From assembly GCA_011391125.1 (NCBI GenBank), contig JAABRE010000035.1, forward strand, positions 1-51,218: a DNA stretch of 51,218 nucleotides, given 5' to 3'. Made by a program: the position numbers and the translations under genes. Positions 1 to 7,918 of the stretch are shown here, one piece after another; within the stretch, counting starts at the first letter, position 1; the number at the start of each line of letters is the position of its first letter. The stretch is from Synechococcales cyanobacterium S06 (GTDB lineage Bacteria > Cyanobacteriota > Cyanobacteriia > Cyanobacteriales > JAABRE01). The notes under the pieces are model-generated. The model was not told the origin of the DNA. It searched no databases and saw nothing but the letters and a program-made list of their open reading frames with translations.

Positions 1-1107
1 TGGAAACGCATCTTTTAGTCTTTTTTCGATCGCCGAAATTGCCAAATGAGTAATCTCAATTCCGATCCAATTTCGGCCTAATTTCTCGGCAGCATGAACC
101 GCAGTTCCACAGCCACAAAAGGGGTCTAAAATTAAGTCATTTTCGTTACTACTAGCATTAATTATTCTCTCTAATAATTTTAAGGGTTTTTGCGTTGGAT
201 AACCTAATTTTTCCTTAGCTTGAGCACTTAAAGGAGGAATATCTGTCCAAATATTAGTAATAATACTGCCTTTTTGTTCATTTAAGTATCTTTTTAAAGC
301 TGGACGTTTAGTTAAATCATAACTTCCATCCTTTTTTTTCGGGTAATAAATACGTCCTTCTTCATGTAATCTTTGCATGGTTTCCAGTTGGTAACGCCAA
401 CCTTTTTCGGGATAAGAAAAACCTAACCATTCATACATCATATTCGGTCGAGGATTAGGACTGGTCATATTATCATGGCAATATAAACCCCTACCATCAT
501 TATCATTATGACGATAATTTTTAGTCAGATATTCCGGATCATATTCACCATATTGGGGTTTAAATTTTGCTTGTTTTGATTTCACATAAAACAGAATATT
601 ATCGGCCACATTAGCAAATCTATGTTTAGCATCACTATGGGCAGATTGACGTTTCCATGTGATCTCATTCTTAAAGTTAATTGCGCCAAAAATAATGTCC
701 AAAATCATTTTTAAATAATGACTTGCAGTGGGATCACAATGTAAATATAAACTCCCACTTTGCTTTAAAACCCGATGTAATTCCACTAATCTAATTGCCA
801 TCATTGCTAAATAAGCAGACAGGGAATTTTTCCCTAAAGTTCTCACTAATAAATCCAACAATTCCCACAATTCTCCCCGTCTATCTTTTAACTCCTCTAA
901 ACACTTTTCTGACTCAATTCCCCAGTTCCAAGTATCATCAAATGCTTGAATTTGTGCTTGGGAATCTTCTCCTTTTGGTGACTGAAATAATATGTTATAA
1001 CTAGCTTGGGAATTAAAAGGAGGATCAAGATAAATTAGGTCAATACATTCGGACTGAATCTGTGTTCTTAATACCTCTAAATTGTCACCATAATAAAGAC
1101 GTTTCAT
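1..1107 (-). CDS. Site-specific DNA methyltransferase (beta-class N6-adenine/N4-cytosine), C-terminus cut by window edge
   Basis: An open minus-strand frame begins at ATG 1107-1105 (MKRLYYGDNLEVL) and is still open at base 1, giving about 369 visible residues. The catalytic motif IV DPPF lies near residue 32 (LIYLDPPFNSQ). The AdoMet-binding motif (LDPFCGCGTAVHAAEKLG, then IGIEI) lies near the C-terminal end. This catalytic-before-AdoMet order defines beta-class amino methyltransferases. The enzyme would transfer a methyl group from AdoMet to an exocyclic amine in a specific DNA site. Recognition sequence and any partner nuclease cannot be read here; it may be an orphan or half of a restriction system. 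An A/T-rich gap separates it from the divergently transcribed groEL gene. The family is clear, the specificity unknown. Confidence 0.9.
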   Translation of the reverse strand, partial: MKRLYYGDNLEVLRTQIQSECIDLIYLDPPFNSQASYNILFQSPKGEDSQAQIQAFDDTWNWGIESEKCLEELKDRRGELWELLDLLVRTLGKNSLSAYLAMMAIRLVELHRVLKQSGSLYLHCDPTASHYLKMILDIIFGAINFKNEITWKRQSAHSDAKHRFANVADNILFYVKSKQAKFKPQYGEYDPEYLTKNYRHNDNDGRGLYCHDNMTSPNPRPNMMYEWLGFSYPEKGWRYQLETMQRLHEEGRIYYPKKKDGSYDLTKRPALKRYLNEQKGSIITNIWTDIPPLSAQAKEKLGYPTQKPLKLLERIINASSNENDLILDPFCGCGTAVHAAEKLGRNWIGIEITHLAISAIEKRLKDAFP

Positions 1108-1385
1108 AGTTATTTTTTTTCCTTAATTTTGCCTACATTTTATCATCAAATAATACCATTAAGAAATCCGATCAGGTATGTATTCTTTTATAAACTCGTC
1201 ATTATGGAAATTGACTCATTATTTCTTCCTAATTACCTAAGCATCTGTTTTTGATTAATAACATAAATTTTGTCTCTTTAAAACAGATTTTTAAACACGA
1301 ATTTTCCCAAATTTATTAATTTATTACAAGTTTAAATGCTAATAACTCTACTATCTAGTTCGGGAAAATACCCTTAACTAACCCC

Positions 1386-1413
1386 TTGACAACTACCCAA
1401 AAATGTGTATTAC
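1386..1413 (+). promoter_or_regulatory. Candidate groEL2 promoter
   Basis: A perfect -35 hexamer TTGACA (1386-1391) is followed after 16 bases by TATTAC (1408-1413), a 4 of 6 match to a -10 box. It lies about 75 bases upstream of the CIRCE element and 150 upstream of the start codon. A GTTCGG followed by a CC-rich stretch at 1358-1379 resembles the light-responsive K-box described for cyanobacterial groESL promoters, but its spacing is wrong, so I give that little weight. Confidence 0.45.
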
Positions 1414-1485
1414 TAGAGATATAAGTGCGCCAAATTAAGACTAAATCTAGGTTTTAGAGTTTAGTAAGTAAAAAAAATACTTTAT

Positions 1486-1512
1486 TTAGCAGTCGGTGTC
1501 TAAGAGTGCTAA
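1486..1512 (+). promoter_or_regulatory. CIRCE operator (HrcA binding site)
   Basis: TTAGCAGTC, nine bases, then GAGTGCTAA: an inverted repeat matching the CIRCE consensus (TTAGCACTC-N9-GAGTGCTAA) at 17 of 18 positions, the exception being G for C in the left arm. It sits in the 5' leader of groEL2, about 50 bases before the start codon, the usual place. In cyanobacteria HrcA represses groEL genes through this element and heat relieves the repression (established knowledge). Confidence 0.93.
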
Positions 1513-1561
1513 ATTAACTATGGAAACATTACAAAAATAACTAAAATCCCCTAAACCTACT

Positions 1562-3229
1562 ATGTCGAAAATAGTTTCTTTTAAAGAAGAGTCCAGAAGA
1601 GCCTTAGAAAGAGGTATCAATGCCTTGGCTGATGCTGTTAGAATTACCTATGGTCCTAGAGGCCGCAATGTGTTATTAGAAAAGAAATACGGTGCTCCCC
1701 AAATCGTCAATGATGGTATCACTGTAGCTAAGGAAATTGAGTTAGAAGACCCTTTAGAGAATACTGGTGCTAGATTAATTCAAGAAGTGGCCGCCAAAAC
1801 TAAGGATGTTGCAGGTGATGGTACAACCACGGCTACCATTCTCGCTCAAGCTTTGATTAAAGAAGGCATGAAAAATGTGGCCGCTGGTACAAATCCTGTT
1901 GCTTTACGACGGGGTATTGAGAAAACCGTCCATTTTTTGGTGGAGGAAATTGTTAAGGTTGCTAAACCCGTCGAAGGTAGTGCCATTGCCCAAGTAGCAA
2001 CGGTTTCTTCGGGCAATGATGAAGAAATCGGTCAGATGATTGCCGAAGCCATGGAACGCGTCACCAAAGATGGTGTGATTACGGTGGAAGAGTCTAAATC
2101 TTTAACCACTGAGTTGGATGTGGTGGAAGGTATGCAAATTGACCGGGGTTATATTTCCCCTTATTTTGTTACTGATCAAGAAAGACAAATTGTCGAATTT
2201 GACCATCCTTTGGTCCTGATTACCGATAAAAAAGTTAGTTCAATTAATGAATTAGTCACCGTTTTAGAAAAAGTAGCTCGCGCTGGCCAACCTTTGTTAA
2301 TTATTGCTGAAGATATCGAAGGTGAAGCTTTAGCTACTTTGGTGGTTAATAAAGCTAGGGGTGTTTTAAATGTGGCTGCGATTAAAGCGCCAAGTTTTGG
2401 CGATCGCCGCAAACAAATGTTAAATGACATTGCGGTTTTAACTGGTGGTCAAGTAATTTCTGAGGAAGTTGGTCTCAGTTTGGATCAAGTTACCATGGAA
2501 ATGCTCGGAAAAGCCGACCGAATTACCCTCGATAAAGAAAATACGATCATTGTCGGTGGAGCAGGCAAAAAATCTGACATTGATGCTCGTGTCGCCCAAT
2601 TACGCAAGCAATTGGCGGAAACTGACTCCGATTACGACAAGGAAAAATTACAAGAACGTATCGCCAAATTAGCGGGTGGCGTTGCTGTGATCAAAGTTGG
2701 CGCAGCCACCGAAACTGAATTAAAAGAACGCAAATTGCGCATTGAAGACGCATTAAATGCCACTAAAGCGGCTGTAGAAGAAGGAATCGTCCCCGGTGGT
2801 GGTACTGTTTTAATCCACTTGGCCAAAAAAGTAGAGGAATTTAAAGCAACCTTAACCGACTCCGAAGAAAAAATCGGTGCTGATATTGTCGCCAAAGCTT
2901 TAGAAGCTCCGGTGCGTCAGTTGGCGAATAATGCTGGTGCTGAAGGTTCAGTCGTGGTGGAAAAAGTTAAGGAAACCGCATTTAACGTTGGTTACAACGC
3001 TTTAACAGGGGACTATGAAGATTTAATCGCTGCTGGAATCATTGATCCTGCTAAGGTTGTACGCTCCGCCTTACAAAATGCGGGTTCGATTGCCGGAATG
3101 GTCTTAACCACCGAAGCTTTAGTCGTAGAAAAACCTCAACCTGCTGCTGCCGCAATGCCTGATATGGGCGGTATGGGCGGAATGGGCGGAATGGGTGGTA
3201 TGGGTATGCCCGGTATGGGAATGATGTAA
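1562..3229 (+). CDS. groEL2: Chaperonin GroEL, monocistronic GroEL2 type
   Basis: A 555-residue chaperonin covering the full GroEL length, with the ATP-site motif GDGTTTAT near residues 85-92, GGGT near 400 and the Gly-Met-rich C-terminal tail (GGMGGM repeats). No groES precedes it, and the N-terminus ([17 protein letters not shown]) resembles cyanobacterial GroEL2 rather than the groES-linked GroEL1. It would form the 60-kDa folding ring in the cytoplasm. Regulation is visible upstream: a TTGACA promoter and a CIRCE operator. The nucleotide-pocket stretch usually read as TLGPKGRN is TYGPRGRN here, a Tyr for Leu and Arg for Lys change next to the ATP phosphates. A strong hairpin with a T-run follows the stop codon. 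Confidence 0.97.
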   Translation: MSKIVSFKEESRRALERGINALADAVRITYGPRGRNVLLEKKYGAPQIVNDGITVAKEIELEDPLENTGARLIQEVAAKTKDVAGDGTTTATILAQALIKEGMKNVAAGTNPVALRRGIEKTVHFLVEEIVKVAKPVEGSAIAQVATVSSGNDEEIGQMIAEAMERVTKDGVITVEESKSLTTELDVVEGMQIDRGYISPYFVTDQERQIVEFDHPLVLITDKKVSSINELVTVLEKVARAGQPLLIIAEDIEGEALATLVVNKARGVLNVAAIKAPSFGDRRKQMLNDIAVLTGGQVISEEVGLSLDQVTMEMLGKADRITLDKENTIIVGGAGKKSDIDARVAQLRKQLAETDSDYDKEKLQERIAKLAGGVAVIKVGAATETELKERKLRIEDALNATKAAVEEGIVPGGGTVLIHLAKKVEEFKATLTDSEEKIGADIVAKALEAPVRQLANNAGAEGSVVVEKVKETAFNVGYNALTGDYEDLIAAGIIDPAKVVRSALQNAGSIAGMVLTTEALVVEKPQPAAAAMPDMGGMGGMGGMGGMGMPGMGMM

Positions 3230-3244
3230 TCTGCCACTTACTGA

Positions 3245-3288
3245 TTAACAATTGATAATTAATAATTATTAATTGTTAATTTTTTTTT
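3245..3288 (+). terminator. Rho-independent terminator after groEL2
   Basis: An A/T-rich inverted repeat (TTAACAATT ... AATTGTTAA, 3245-3279) with a long stem is followed directly by nine T residues (3280-3288). It lies 16 bases after the groEL2 stop codon. Confidence 0.85.
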
Positions 3289-3307
3289 GGGCTCTTTTTA
3301 GATATTG

Positions 3308-3481
3308 TAGGGTGCGTCAGATTGTGAGATAATGCTTATTAGACTTCTTGCAGAAGTCAGGTAATAGGTAATAGGTAATAGGTAATAGGTAAAGAAATTG
3401 ACGCTTTCTGTAGGAAAATTGATTTTATTCTTAGTTTCGCAAGAGGTCTATTATATAAAACTTTTGGTCTGACGCACCCTA
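3308..3481. repeat. 14-bp inverted repeat enclosing a nested MITE and a heptamer array
   Basis: TAGGGTGCGTCAGA (3308-3321) is repeated as an exact inverted copy at 3468-3481, the layout of a small non-autonomous element. Inside it lies a second inverted-repeat element (3340-3450), and inside that a four-fold GGTAATA tandem array (3360-3387, partial fifth copy to 3392). The two nested pairs of ends suggest one element landed in another. Confidence 0.6.
3340..3450. mobile_element. Degraded MITE of the TAGACC family
   Basis: The ends read TAGACTTCTTGCAGAA and TTTCGCAAGAGGTCTA, an imperfect inverted pair matching the ends of the well-preserved copy at 7682-7807. It starts and ends in TA, as expected of IS630/Tc1-type elements that duplicate a TA target. 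The interior has been largely replaced by a GGTAATA tandem array. Confidence 0.5.
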
Positions 3482-3519
3482 CTTATAAAATTGTTAATTT
3501 TTGGGGGCTATTTTTCAGT

Positions 3520-4026
3520 TTAAACGGCGATTAATTCCTGAGCAAAACTATCTAAAATTACGCCATAAATTTCTCGTAATTGAGTTATTATGTTCACAGG
3601 TAAATAAGGTTTTAAAACAGCTAAAATAGTTCCCCATTGTCTCAATTCTACTTTGTTTCGAGTTTCGACGAGGCGATCGCCATAAAATTGACACCACCAA
3701 TTAAATAAGTGGATTTTCTTGGTTTTGTCCTTAATTTTCCTAAATCGTGTTCCCCAATATGCAACGGGTAAATTTTCGGGTAAAATCTCGCTGACGATGG
3801 GGGGAAAATCGGCATAACTGACAAAACGGCTCAATTTTCCCGCATAAACGTAAACCAACTTATCCCACAATTCAATTCTGTGTATTTCCTCAATTTTGAC
3901 GTTAAATTTCAAGGCCACCGCTTCTTCGGTGACAAAACGTGCTAAGGGGTGCAAAATTGTTCTTTTATGAATTATTTTCGATTCGCGGACCAGATGCTTG
4001 GTTTCGGACGAGTTTTCTGTTATCAT
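3520..4026 (-). CDS. Conserved hypothetical protein
   Basis: A 168-residue soluble protein with no signal peptide or membrane segment. I do not recognise a domain. The sequence is rich in aromatic residues (NWWCQFYGDR near 110-120, VAYWGTRFRKIKDKTKK near 88-104) and mixed in charge, and codon use is like its neighbours. It stands alone: groEL2 converges on it from the left, and about 690 bases of repeats lie upstream. The start at 4026 (MITENSSETKH) is the first methionine and I see no better one. It is probably real because it is long for this AT-rich DNA and ends in a typical way. Function unknown. Confidence 0.65.
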   Translation of the reverse strand: MITENSSETKHLVRESKIIHKRTILHPLARFVTEEAVALKFNVKIEEIHRIELWDKLVYVYAGKLSRFVSYADFPPIVSEILPENLPVAYWGTRFRKIKDKTKKIHLFNWWCQFYGDRLVETRNKVELRQWGTILAVLKPYLPVNIITQLREIYGVILDSFAQELIAV

Positions 4027-4145
4027 GGCTTTATCTTTTAGTGAGCGGACTGGTTTTTAACTAGCTTTTCGCATTTTTTTTACCATAGCACAAAAAAATA
4101 TTTTTTACTCATTCTCTTCACAATTCTTAACAAAATGTCGCCTTT

Positions 4146-4425
4146 AAGATGGTGGATTACGCTGCGAATCAAAACTCCCTAGTTTTTCCTCTAAATCAAT
4201 AACGCGGCTAACCCACCCTACCCAAGGTAGACAGTAGGGGCAATCCCTTGTGGTTGCCCTGCCCCTACGCGATTTGAGAAGTAATAAGATGGTGGGTTAC
4301 GCTGCCAATCAAAACCCCCTAGTTTGTCCTCTAAATCAATGACGCGGCTAACCCACCCTACCCAGGGTAGACAGTAGGGGCAATCCCTTGTGGTTGCCCT
4401 GCCCCTACGGGATTTGAGAAGTAAT
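4146..4425. repeat. Two 140-bp tandem direct repeats
   Basis: Unit 1 (4146-4285) and unit 2 (4286-4425) are almost identical with an exact 140-base period. Each holds two nested inverted repeats: GGTGG(A/G)TTACGCTGC paired with GCGGCTAACCCACC, and GTAGGGGCAA...TTGCCC(TG)CCCCTAC. The same TAGGGTGGGTTA/TAACCCACCCTA and TAGGGGCAAT motifs recur elsewhere (6299, 7150, 35665, 36407). The 4026-4711 gap has no convincing gene; it ends in the promoter region of the next gene. Confidence 0.8.
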
Positions 4426-4711
4426 AAAAATATTCCTTATGTCAAGTTATCGTCTAAAGGTTAGTGTAGGGGTTAACGGCCGTTAAGCCCTACTGATAAC
4501 TGATAACTGTTAACTGATAACCCACCCTACTAACTGACTTGTTTTTATATACCAATACCAGAATAATTGAAATTTTCATAATTTCTTAATAATTTTTAGT
4601 CACAATTTTTTACAAAAAAAACTCAAGAATTTATACCCATTTTTAAAAAGTTGTTATATGATATTGTCATAGCTGACAAAAAAAACAAACTATTGTTGTG
4701 AGGAGAAAAAT

Positions 4712-6097
4712 ATGAAGGTAACAATGTTATTATTGGCCGCTAGTTTTACCATGGCTATGCCAGCATTCGCTAACGAAATTACCCTAGAAACACCGTCTAG
4801 TGAGACTTCGTCTGAAGAATTATTATTAGTAAATAAGTCTGTTGCCAGTGATTTAGGAGGAGAAATTACCCCTGATCAAACTGTTTTTAATACTAACCCA
4901 GAACAGCCCGATTTTAACAGAGAAAATAATCGTCAACTATCCCAAGGTTTCGGTTCACTTTACACCAGAACCTCCGCTTGGTATGTGGGTGGTAGTTTAG
5001 GAGCAATCTTCCCGGGTAATGTCAACTTTGATGGTGCTCATGCTTGGAAAGATTATGGTGATTTTGTCAATGATCCTGGACTTAAGGAAGGTTTTACTAC
5101 TTCTGAGATTCCTAGATCAGATGGAACGACATATCAAGAAATTGTACCTGAAGCATATAAATCACAAATACAGGAGTTCGATTTCACTGCTGCTGTTGGT
5201 TCTTCGTTCGTCATGACATCTGAAATGCCCGTCGATGAACAAGGAAATTTTATTCCCTATACATCAAGTACAGCATCTCAACAAGCCAGTTTTCTAACCA
5301 GTGGTGGTGATCCAAATACATTAACATTTGATCGAGATGTTATACCGATTGATCATGATGGCGATGGTCAACCAACTTATAAGTTTGAGAATAACACCAC
5401 AAAGATAACAGGTGCTGATGATCCAGATAATGACGGTGATAAGGTTGACAACACCAAAGATTTAATTTTTGGTAATCAATTCACAGACAAAGAAATTGAA
5501 GATGTCTTAAGTACGGGTTTTGGTGGTTCTATTTTTGGAGGCTATGAATTTAATAAACAATGGGCTGTTGATTTAGAAGTTGCGCTGCAAGGAGGAGGTT
5601 TAACTGATGAGGGTAAGAAGGATTATAATAGTAATCAGGCTTTCATTAATCAGTATTACGGACAGGAGAATGGTCTTCAAGAAGATGAAGGAACTCAAAA
5701 CTATTTTGTTTCCGCTATTACCATTAATCCTCGTTTTACCATTCCCCTTGGAGAAACGGAAACTAAACCCGCTAAATGGTCTATTTTTATAAGTCCGGGT
5801 ATTGGTTTGGGTACTTATAGTTGGCAACAAGGAGTTGCTACCATCAGCGGTATTAATGAAAGAACTGGAGAACTTGTTGTTGGTGAAGTTGTTGATTATA
5901 ATTTATCTAAAACCAGTGTTGCATTTCAAGTTAAAGCCGGTGCGGCCTATCGGTTTAACTACGGTTTCGAGGTTTTTGGTCAGCTTCGTTATTTAGTGAT
6001 TCCTGACGTTATTCAGTACACCAAGGATGACTTGAGTATTGATTCTAAAACCTATAGCGCCTTTTCCCCTGAAGTTGGGTTGAGGTTTCGGTTTTAA
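4712..6097 (+). CDS. Outer-membrane beta-barrel protein with Ca2+-binding-like Asp-rich insert
   Basis: A 461-residue exported protein. A signal peptide (MKVTMLLLAASFTMAMPAFA) ends at about residue 20. The mature part alternates polar and hydrophobic residues as in porin-like barrels (SAWYVGGSLGAIFPG near 91, GFGGSIFGGYEFNKQWAVDLEVALQGGG near 270, final strand SPEVGLRFRF) and ends in Phe, the usual last residue recognised by the BAM machinery. Two Asp-rich loops at about 212-245 (DHDGDGQ, DDPDNDGDKVDN) resemble EF-hand or thrombospondin type 3 calcium loops. A clear ribosome site (GAGGAG) precedes the ATG. A small outer-membrane barrel role is likely; the transported or bound ligand is unknown. 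Confidence 0.8.
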   Translation: MKVTMLLLAASFTMAMPAFANEITLETPSSETSSEELLLVNKSVASDLGGEITPDQTVFNTNPEQPDFNRENNRQLSQGFGSLYTRTSAWYVGGSLGAIFPGNVNFDGAHAWKDYGDFVNDPGLKEGFTTSEIPRSDGTTYQEIVPEAYKSQIQEFDFTAAVGSSFVMTSEMPVDEQGNFIPYTSSTASQQASFLTSGGDPNTLTFDRDVIPIDHDGDGQPTYKFENNTTKITGADDPDNDGDKVDNTKDLIFGNQFTDKEIEDVLSTGFGGSIFGGYEFNKQWAVDLEVALQGGGLTDEGKKDYNSNQAFINQYYGQENGLQEDEGTQNYFVSAITINPRFTIPLGETETKPAKWSIFISPGIGLGTYSWQQGVATISGINERTGELVVGEVVDYNLSKTSVAFQVKAGAAYRFNYGFEVFGQLRYLVIPDVIQYTKDDLSIDSKTYSAFSPEVGLRFRF

Positions 6098-6200
6098 TTG
6101 ACCCTCACCGTCCAACCCCTTCTCCCAAAGGAGAGGGGGTGTTTTTTTGGCGGTTTTGTTGGGGGGCGATCGCCTTTGATCGCGGTGGGCATGGCCGCGC
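6098..6200. repeat. Terminator-like C-rich repeat plus HIP1-bearing G-rich repeat
   Basis: Just after the barrel-protein stop lies a CCCTCACC...CCCAAAGGAGAGGGGG block followed by TGTTTTTTTGG, which could form a stem and T-run ending that transcript. At 6153-6200 a second block carries GGGGGGCGATCGCC followed by TTTGATCGCGGTGGG. That block recurs at 7229 and 7289, and a shorter form at 6498. Confidence 0.6.
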
Positions 6201-6487
6201 CACCAAGGGTGAGGGAAACCGTTTCAAAGTAAAAAGTTTAAATCTTGATAACCCTTATTTAATAAGGCTTTTTAAAACCAATCAAAGGTAATTCTTAGTA
6301 GGGGCGAAGGGCCGTTCGCCCCTACAGTTGACGAGCGCCCGACGCTTTGGACTTAAGTCCAAAGCGGATAACGGTTTCGCACCATTAACCCACCTCGAAA
6401 TAAATTTCGAGGCTAATAGCCGAAGTCTCCTAAAGGGACTAAAAAACTCAATTTTCTCCCGACTTTGAAACAGCCCTGCACCAAGGG
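6201..6487. mobile_element. MITE-like element with 9-bp target duplication (GTTTCAAAGT family, copy 1)
   Basis: A 269-base element (6210-6478) begins GAGGGAAACCGTTTCAAAGT and ends ACTTTGAAACAGCCCTG, inverted copies of one another. It is flanked by CACCAAGGG on both sides (6201-6209 and 6479-6487), which looks like a target-site duplication. A second member with the same ends lies at 41039-41229. Inside are other palindromes (TAGGGGCGAA...TTCGCCCCTA, CTTTGGACTTAAGTCCAAAG) and no coding capacity. Confidence 0.75.
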
Positions 6488-6602
6488 GGGTGGAGAGTTT
6501 TGTTGGCGGGCGATCGCTTAATTGGTTAATTTATAAGATAAAATGAAGTGAAAGTAGCGATCGCAACGCTACTAATTTAACCTTTAAAAAAAGGACGAAT
6601 CT

Positions 6603-6911
6603 ATGACCACTGTAACAGAAAATGACCTCAGAGAACTAAAAGAAGATATCAAAGAAGTAAACAAAAAAATTGATAAATTAACGGAAACCATTACTCAATT
6701 AGTTATTGGTCAAGTTGAAATCAAAACTGAGTTGAGAGAAAAACTAAACTCTGTTAATGCAAGGTTAGATAGTCAAGATAAAGCAATTCAAAAAATACCT
6801 GACTTGGCGGAAAAAATAGGCGAGTTAAAAAATTGGCGAACTATTGCTTTGGTGGTTATTTCAGGATTTATTACCAGTTTATTTTGGTTTTTTAGAACGG
6901 GTAAATTTTAA
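6603..6911 (+). CDS. Small coiled-coil protein with one C-terminal membrane segment
   Basis: A 102-residue protein. Residues 5-75 form a heptad-patterned, highly charged coiled coil (LRELKEDIKEVNKKIDKLTE and following). A hydrophobic stretch at about 80-96 (TIALVVISGFITSLFWFF) should anchor it in a membrane, leaving the coiled coil in the cytoplasm. Similar small proteins of unknown function are common in cyanobacteria (general recollection, not a database result). A purine-rich AAAAAAAGGACG precedes ATG 6603 and may be its ribosome site. It stands alone between repeat blocks. Confidence 0.8.
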   Translation: MTTVTENDLRELKEDIKEVNKKIDKLTETITQLVIGQVEIKTELREKLNSVNARLDSQDKAIQKIPDLAEKIGELKNWRTIALVVISGFITSLFWFFRTGKF

Positions 6912-7367
6912 ACATTAGTTGGTAGGCCGTTGCACTGGCGGACTTAATTGAGGGGATAAGCATTAAGCTTGCTTCATCATTGCCCAACAGAAGCTCAAGC
7001 CCACTTAATCTTAATTGGTGGTGGGTAAAACGGATAATTAATCAAGGGGTTTTTGAGAGAATTTTTCGCCGTTTTACCCACCCTACTTTTTGGCTAATCT
7101 TAATCAGTTTGCTTGGGGGGCGATCGCCTTATCAGGGTTTCGGGGGCAACCTGTAGGGATAGGGCAATCCACTTGCGGTTGCCCCTACAATTTCATCTTA
7201 GAGTTATGCAACGCCGTTTTTTTTGACGGTTTTATTGGGGGGCGATCGCCTTTGATCGCGGTGGGTCTGGCCTCCTCCAACCAAGGGAGTTTTGTTGGGG
7301 GGCGATCGCCTTTGATCGCGGTGGGTATTGCACCCAAATTAAAGGTGTTTTAAGGTCAATTAATGGA
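6912..7367. repeat. Gene-free repeat block with HIP1-bearing 60-bp tandem repeat
   Basis: Three repeat types lie here. GTGGGTAAAACGG near 7021 pairs with CCGTTTTACCCAC near 7069. A GTAGGGATAGGGCAATCC block pairs with GGTTGCCCCTAC at 7152-7188. A 60-base tandem repeat, units 7229-7288 and 7289-7348, carries GGGGGGCGATCGCC and TTTGATCGCGGTGGG. The open frame across it is made almost wholly of repeat and I do not accept it as a gene. Confidence 0.7.
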
Positions 7368-7679
7368 TTACCTAATAATGGCTGTGGCAATATCTTGATT
7401 AGTAGCACCTAAAACAAACAGAGTTTTAATAATTAAATCAAGAGAAACTGAAGGATCACAAGCTTCCATTTTAGCTACCCGAGATTGAGATGATTTTATA
7501 TTTTTTGCAAGTTCTTTTTGGGATATTTGTTGTGCAGTTCGCAGTTCTTTTAATCGCTTACTTAAAGCTAATTTTAAGTCAATAAATGCCGTTTCTTCTT
7601 CTGATAAATCCAGAAAATCTGAAGCAGAACCAACTTGCCAACCAGCGGACTCTAAACGTTTAATTTTTGCTGTATCCAT
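7368..7679 (-). CDS. HTH-domain antitoxin, HigA-like (Xre family)
   Basis: A 103-residue protein starting at ATG 7679 (MDTAKIKRLESAGWQVGS). The first half carries the acidic ADFLDLSEEE motif common to HigA-like antitoxins paired with Gp49/HigB toxins. The second half is a cro/C1-type helix-turn-helix (QQISQKELAKNIKSSQSRVAKME). The open frame continues 62 codons upstream, but those codons belong to a mobile element and a toxin remnant, so the 7679 start is preferred. The antitoxin would normally neutralise the HigB RNase and repress the operon, but the toxin gene upstream is broken, so it may now be an orphan regulator. A perfect inverted repeat at 7871-7902 is a likely binding site. Confidence 0.85.
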   Translation of the reverse strand: MDTAKIKRLESAGWQVGSASDFLDLSEEETAFIDLKLALSKRLKELRTAQQISQKELAKNIKSSQSRVAKMEACDPSVSLDLIIKTLFVLGATNQDIATAIIR

Positions 7680-7681
7680 AA

Positions 7682-7807
7682 TAGACCTCTTGCGAAACTC
7701 AAAATGATTTGATTGTAATACTGAGCGAAACGTAAGTGTAGCGAAGTATCTGGGAGATTCTTCGCGTTGCTCAGAATGACAGTTTTCGTGGTTTCGCAAG
7801 AGGTCTA
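7682..7807. mobile_element. MITE of the TAGACC family inserted in a higB-like toxin gene
   Basis: A 126-base element with exact 17-base inverted ends (TAGACCTCTTGCGAAAC and its complement), starting and ending in TA. Its body is nearly the same as the element at 13087-13217 read on the other strand (shared CAAAATGA, TACTGAGCGAAACGT, GTAGCGAAGTATCT, GATTCTTCGCG and GAATGACAGTTT blocks). It has no coding capacity. It sits between codon 20 of the toxin remnant and the antitoxin start, replacing the rest of the toxin gene. Confidence 0.85.
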
Positions 7808-7865
7808 ATCTTGAAATTACTTCTCCTTTTAACCAGATTAAAGGTTTGCTTGGCTTATCTATCAT
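7808..7865 (-). pseudogene. 5' remnant of HigB-like (Gp49 family) toxin gene
   Basis: Codons 1-19 read MIDKPSKPLIWLKGEVIS. This matches, from memory, the typical N-terminus of Gp49-like HigB toxins (x-KPLIWLHGEVK-x), which cleave mRNA on the ribosome. The reading then runs into the mobile element at 7682-7807. The remaining 80 or so toxin codons are missing, so toxin activity should be lost. The surviving HigA-like gene directly follows, in the usual higB-higA order. Confidence 0.75.
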
Positions 7866-7870
7866 TCATT

Positions 7871-7902
7871 CTGTTAATATGTCATATCTGATATATTAAC
7901 AG
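7871..7902 (-). promoter_or_regulatory. Candidate operator of the higBA remnant
   Basis: CTGTTAATAT (7871-7880) and ATATTAACAG (7893-7902) form a perfect 10-base inverted repeat with 12 bases between, 6 bases upstream of the toxin-remnant start codon. Placement and symmetry fit an autoregulatory site for a dimeric HigA-type repressor. The protein-site link is inference. Confidence 0.6.
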
Positions 7903-7918
7903 AATTTAAAGAGTTTAT

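Noticed and set aside
795-1004. 69-residue plus-strand frame at the left end
   Set aside because: It lies wholly inside the minus-strand methyltransferase, which has clear DPPF and FCGCGT motifs.
1358-1379. K-box light-response element upstream of groEL2
   Set aside because: The GTTCGG half is present but the distance to the CC-N2-AC half does not match the consensus.
7090-7353. 87-residue plus-strand open frame
   Set aside because: It is built from a 60-bp tandem repeat and other intergenic repeats (GGRSPLIAVG twice), has no ribosome site and no domain.
7680-7865. 165-residue reading of the HigA-like protein
   Set aside because: The extra 62 residues are a toxin remnant plus a MITE read in frame, not part of the antitoxin.
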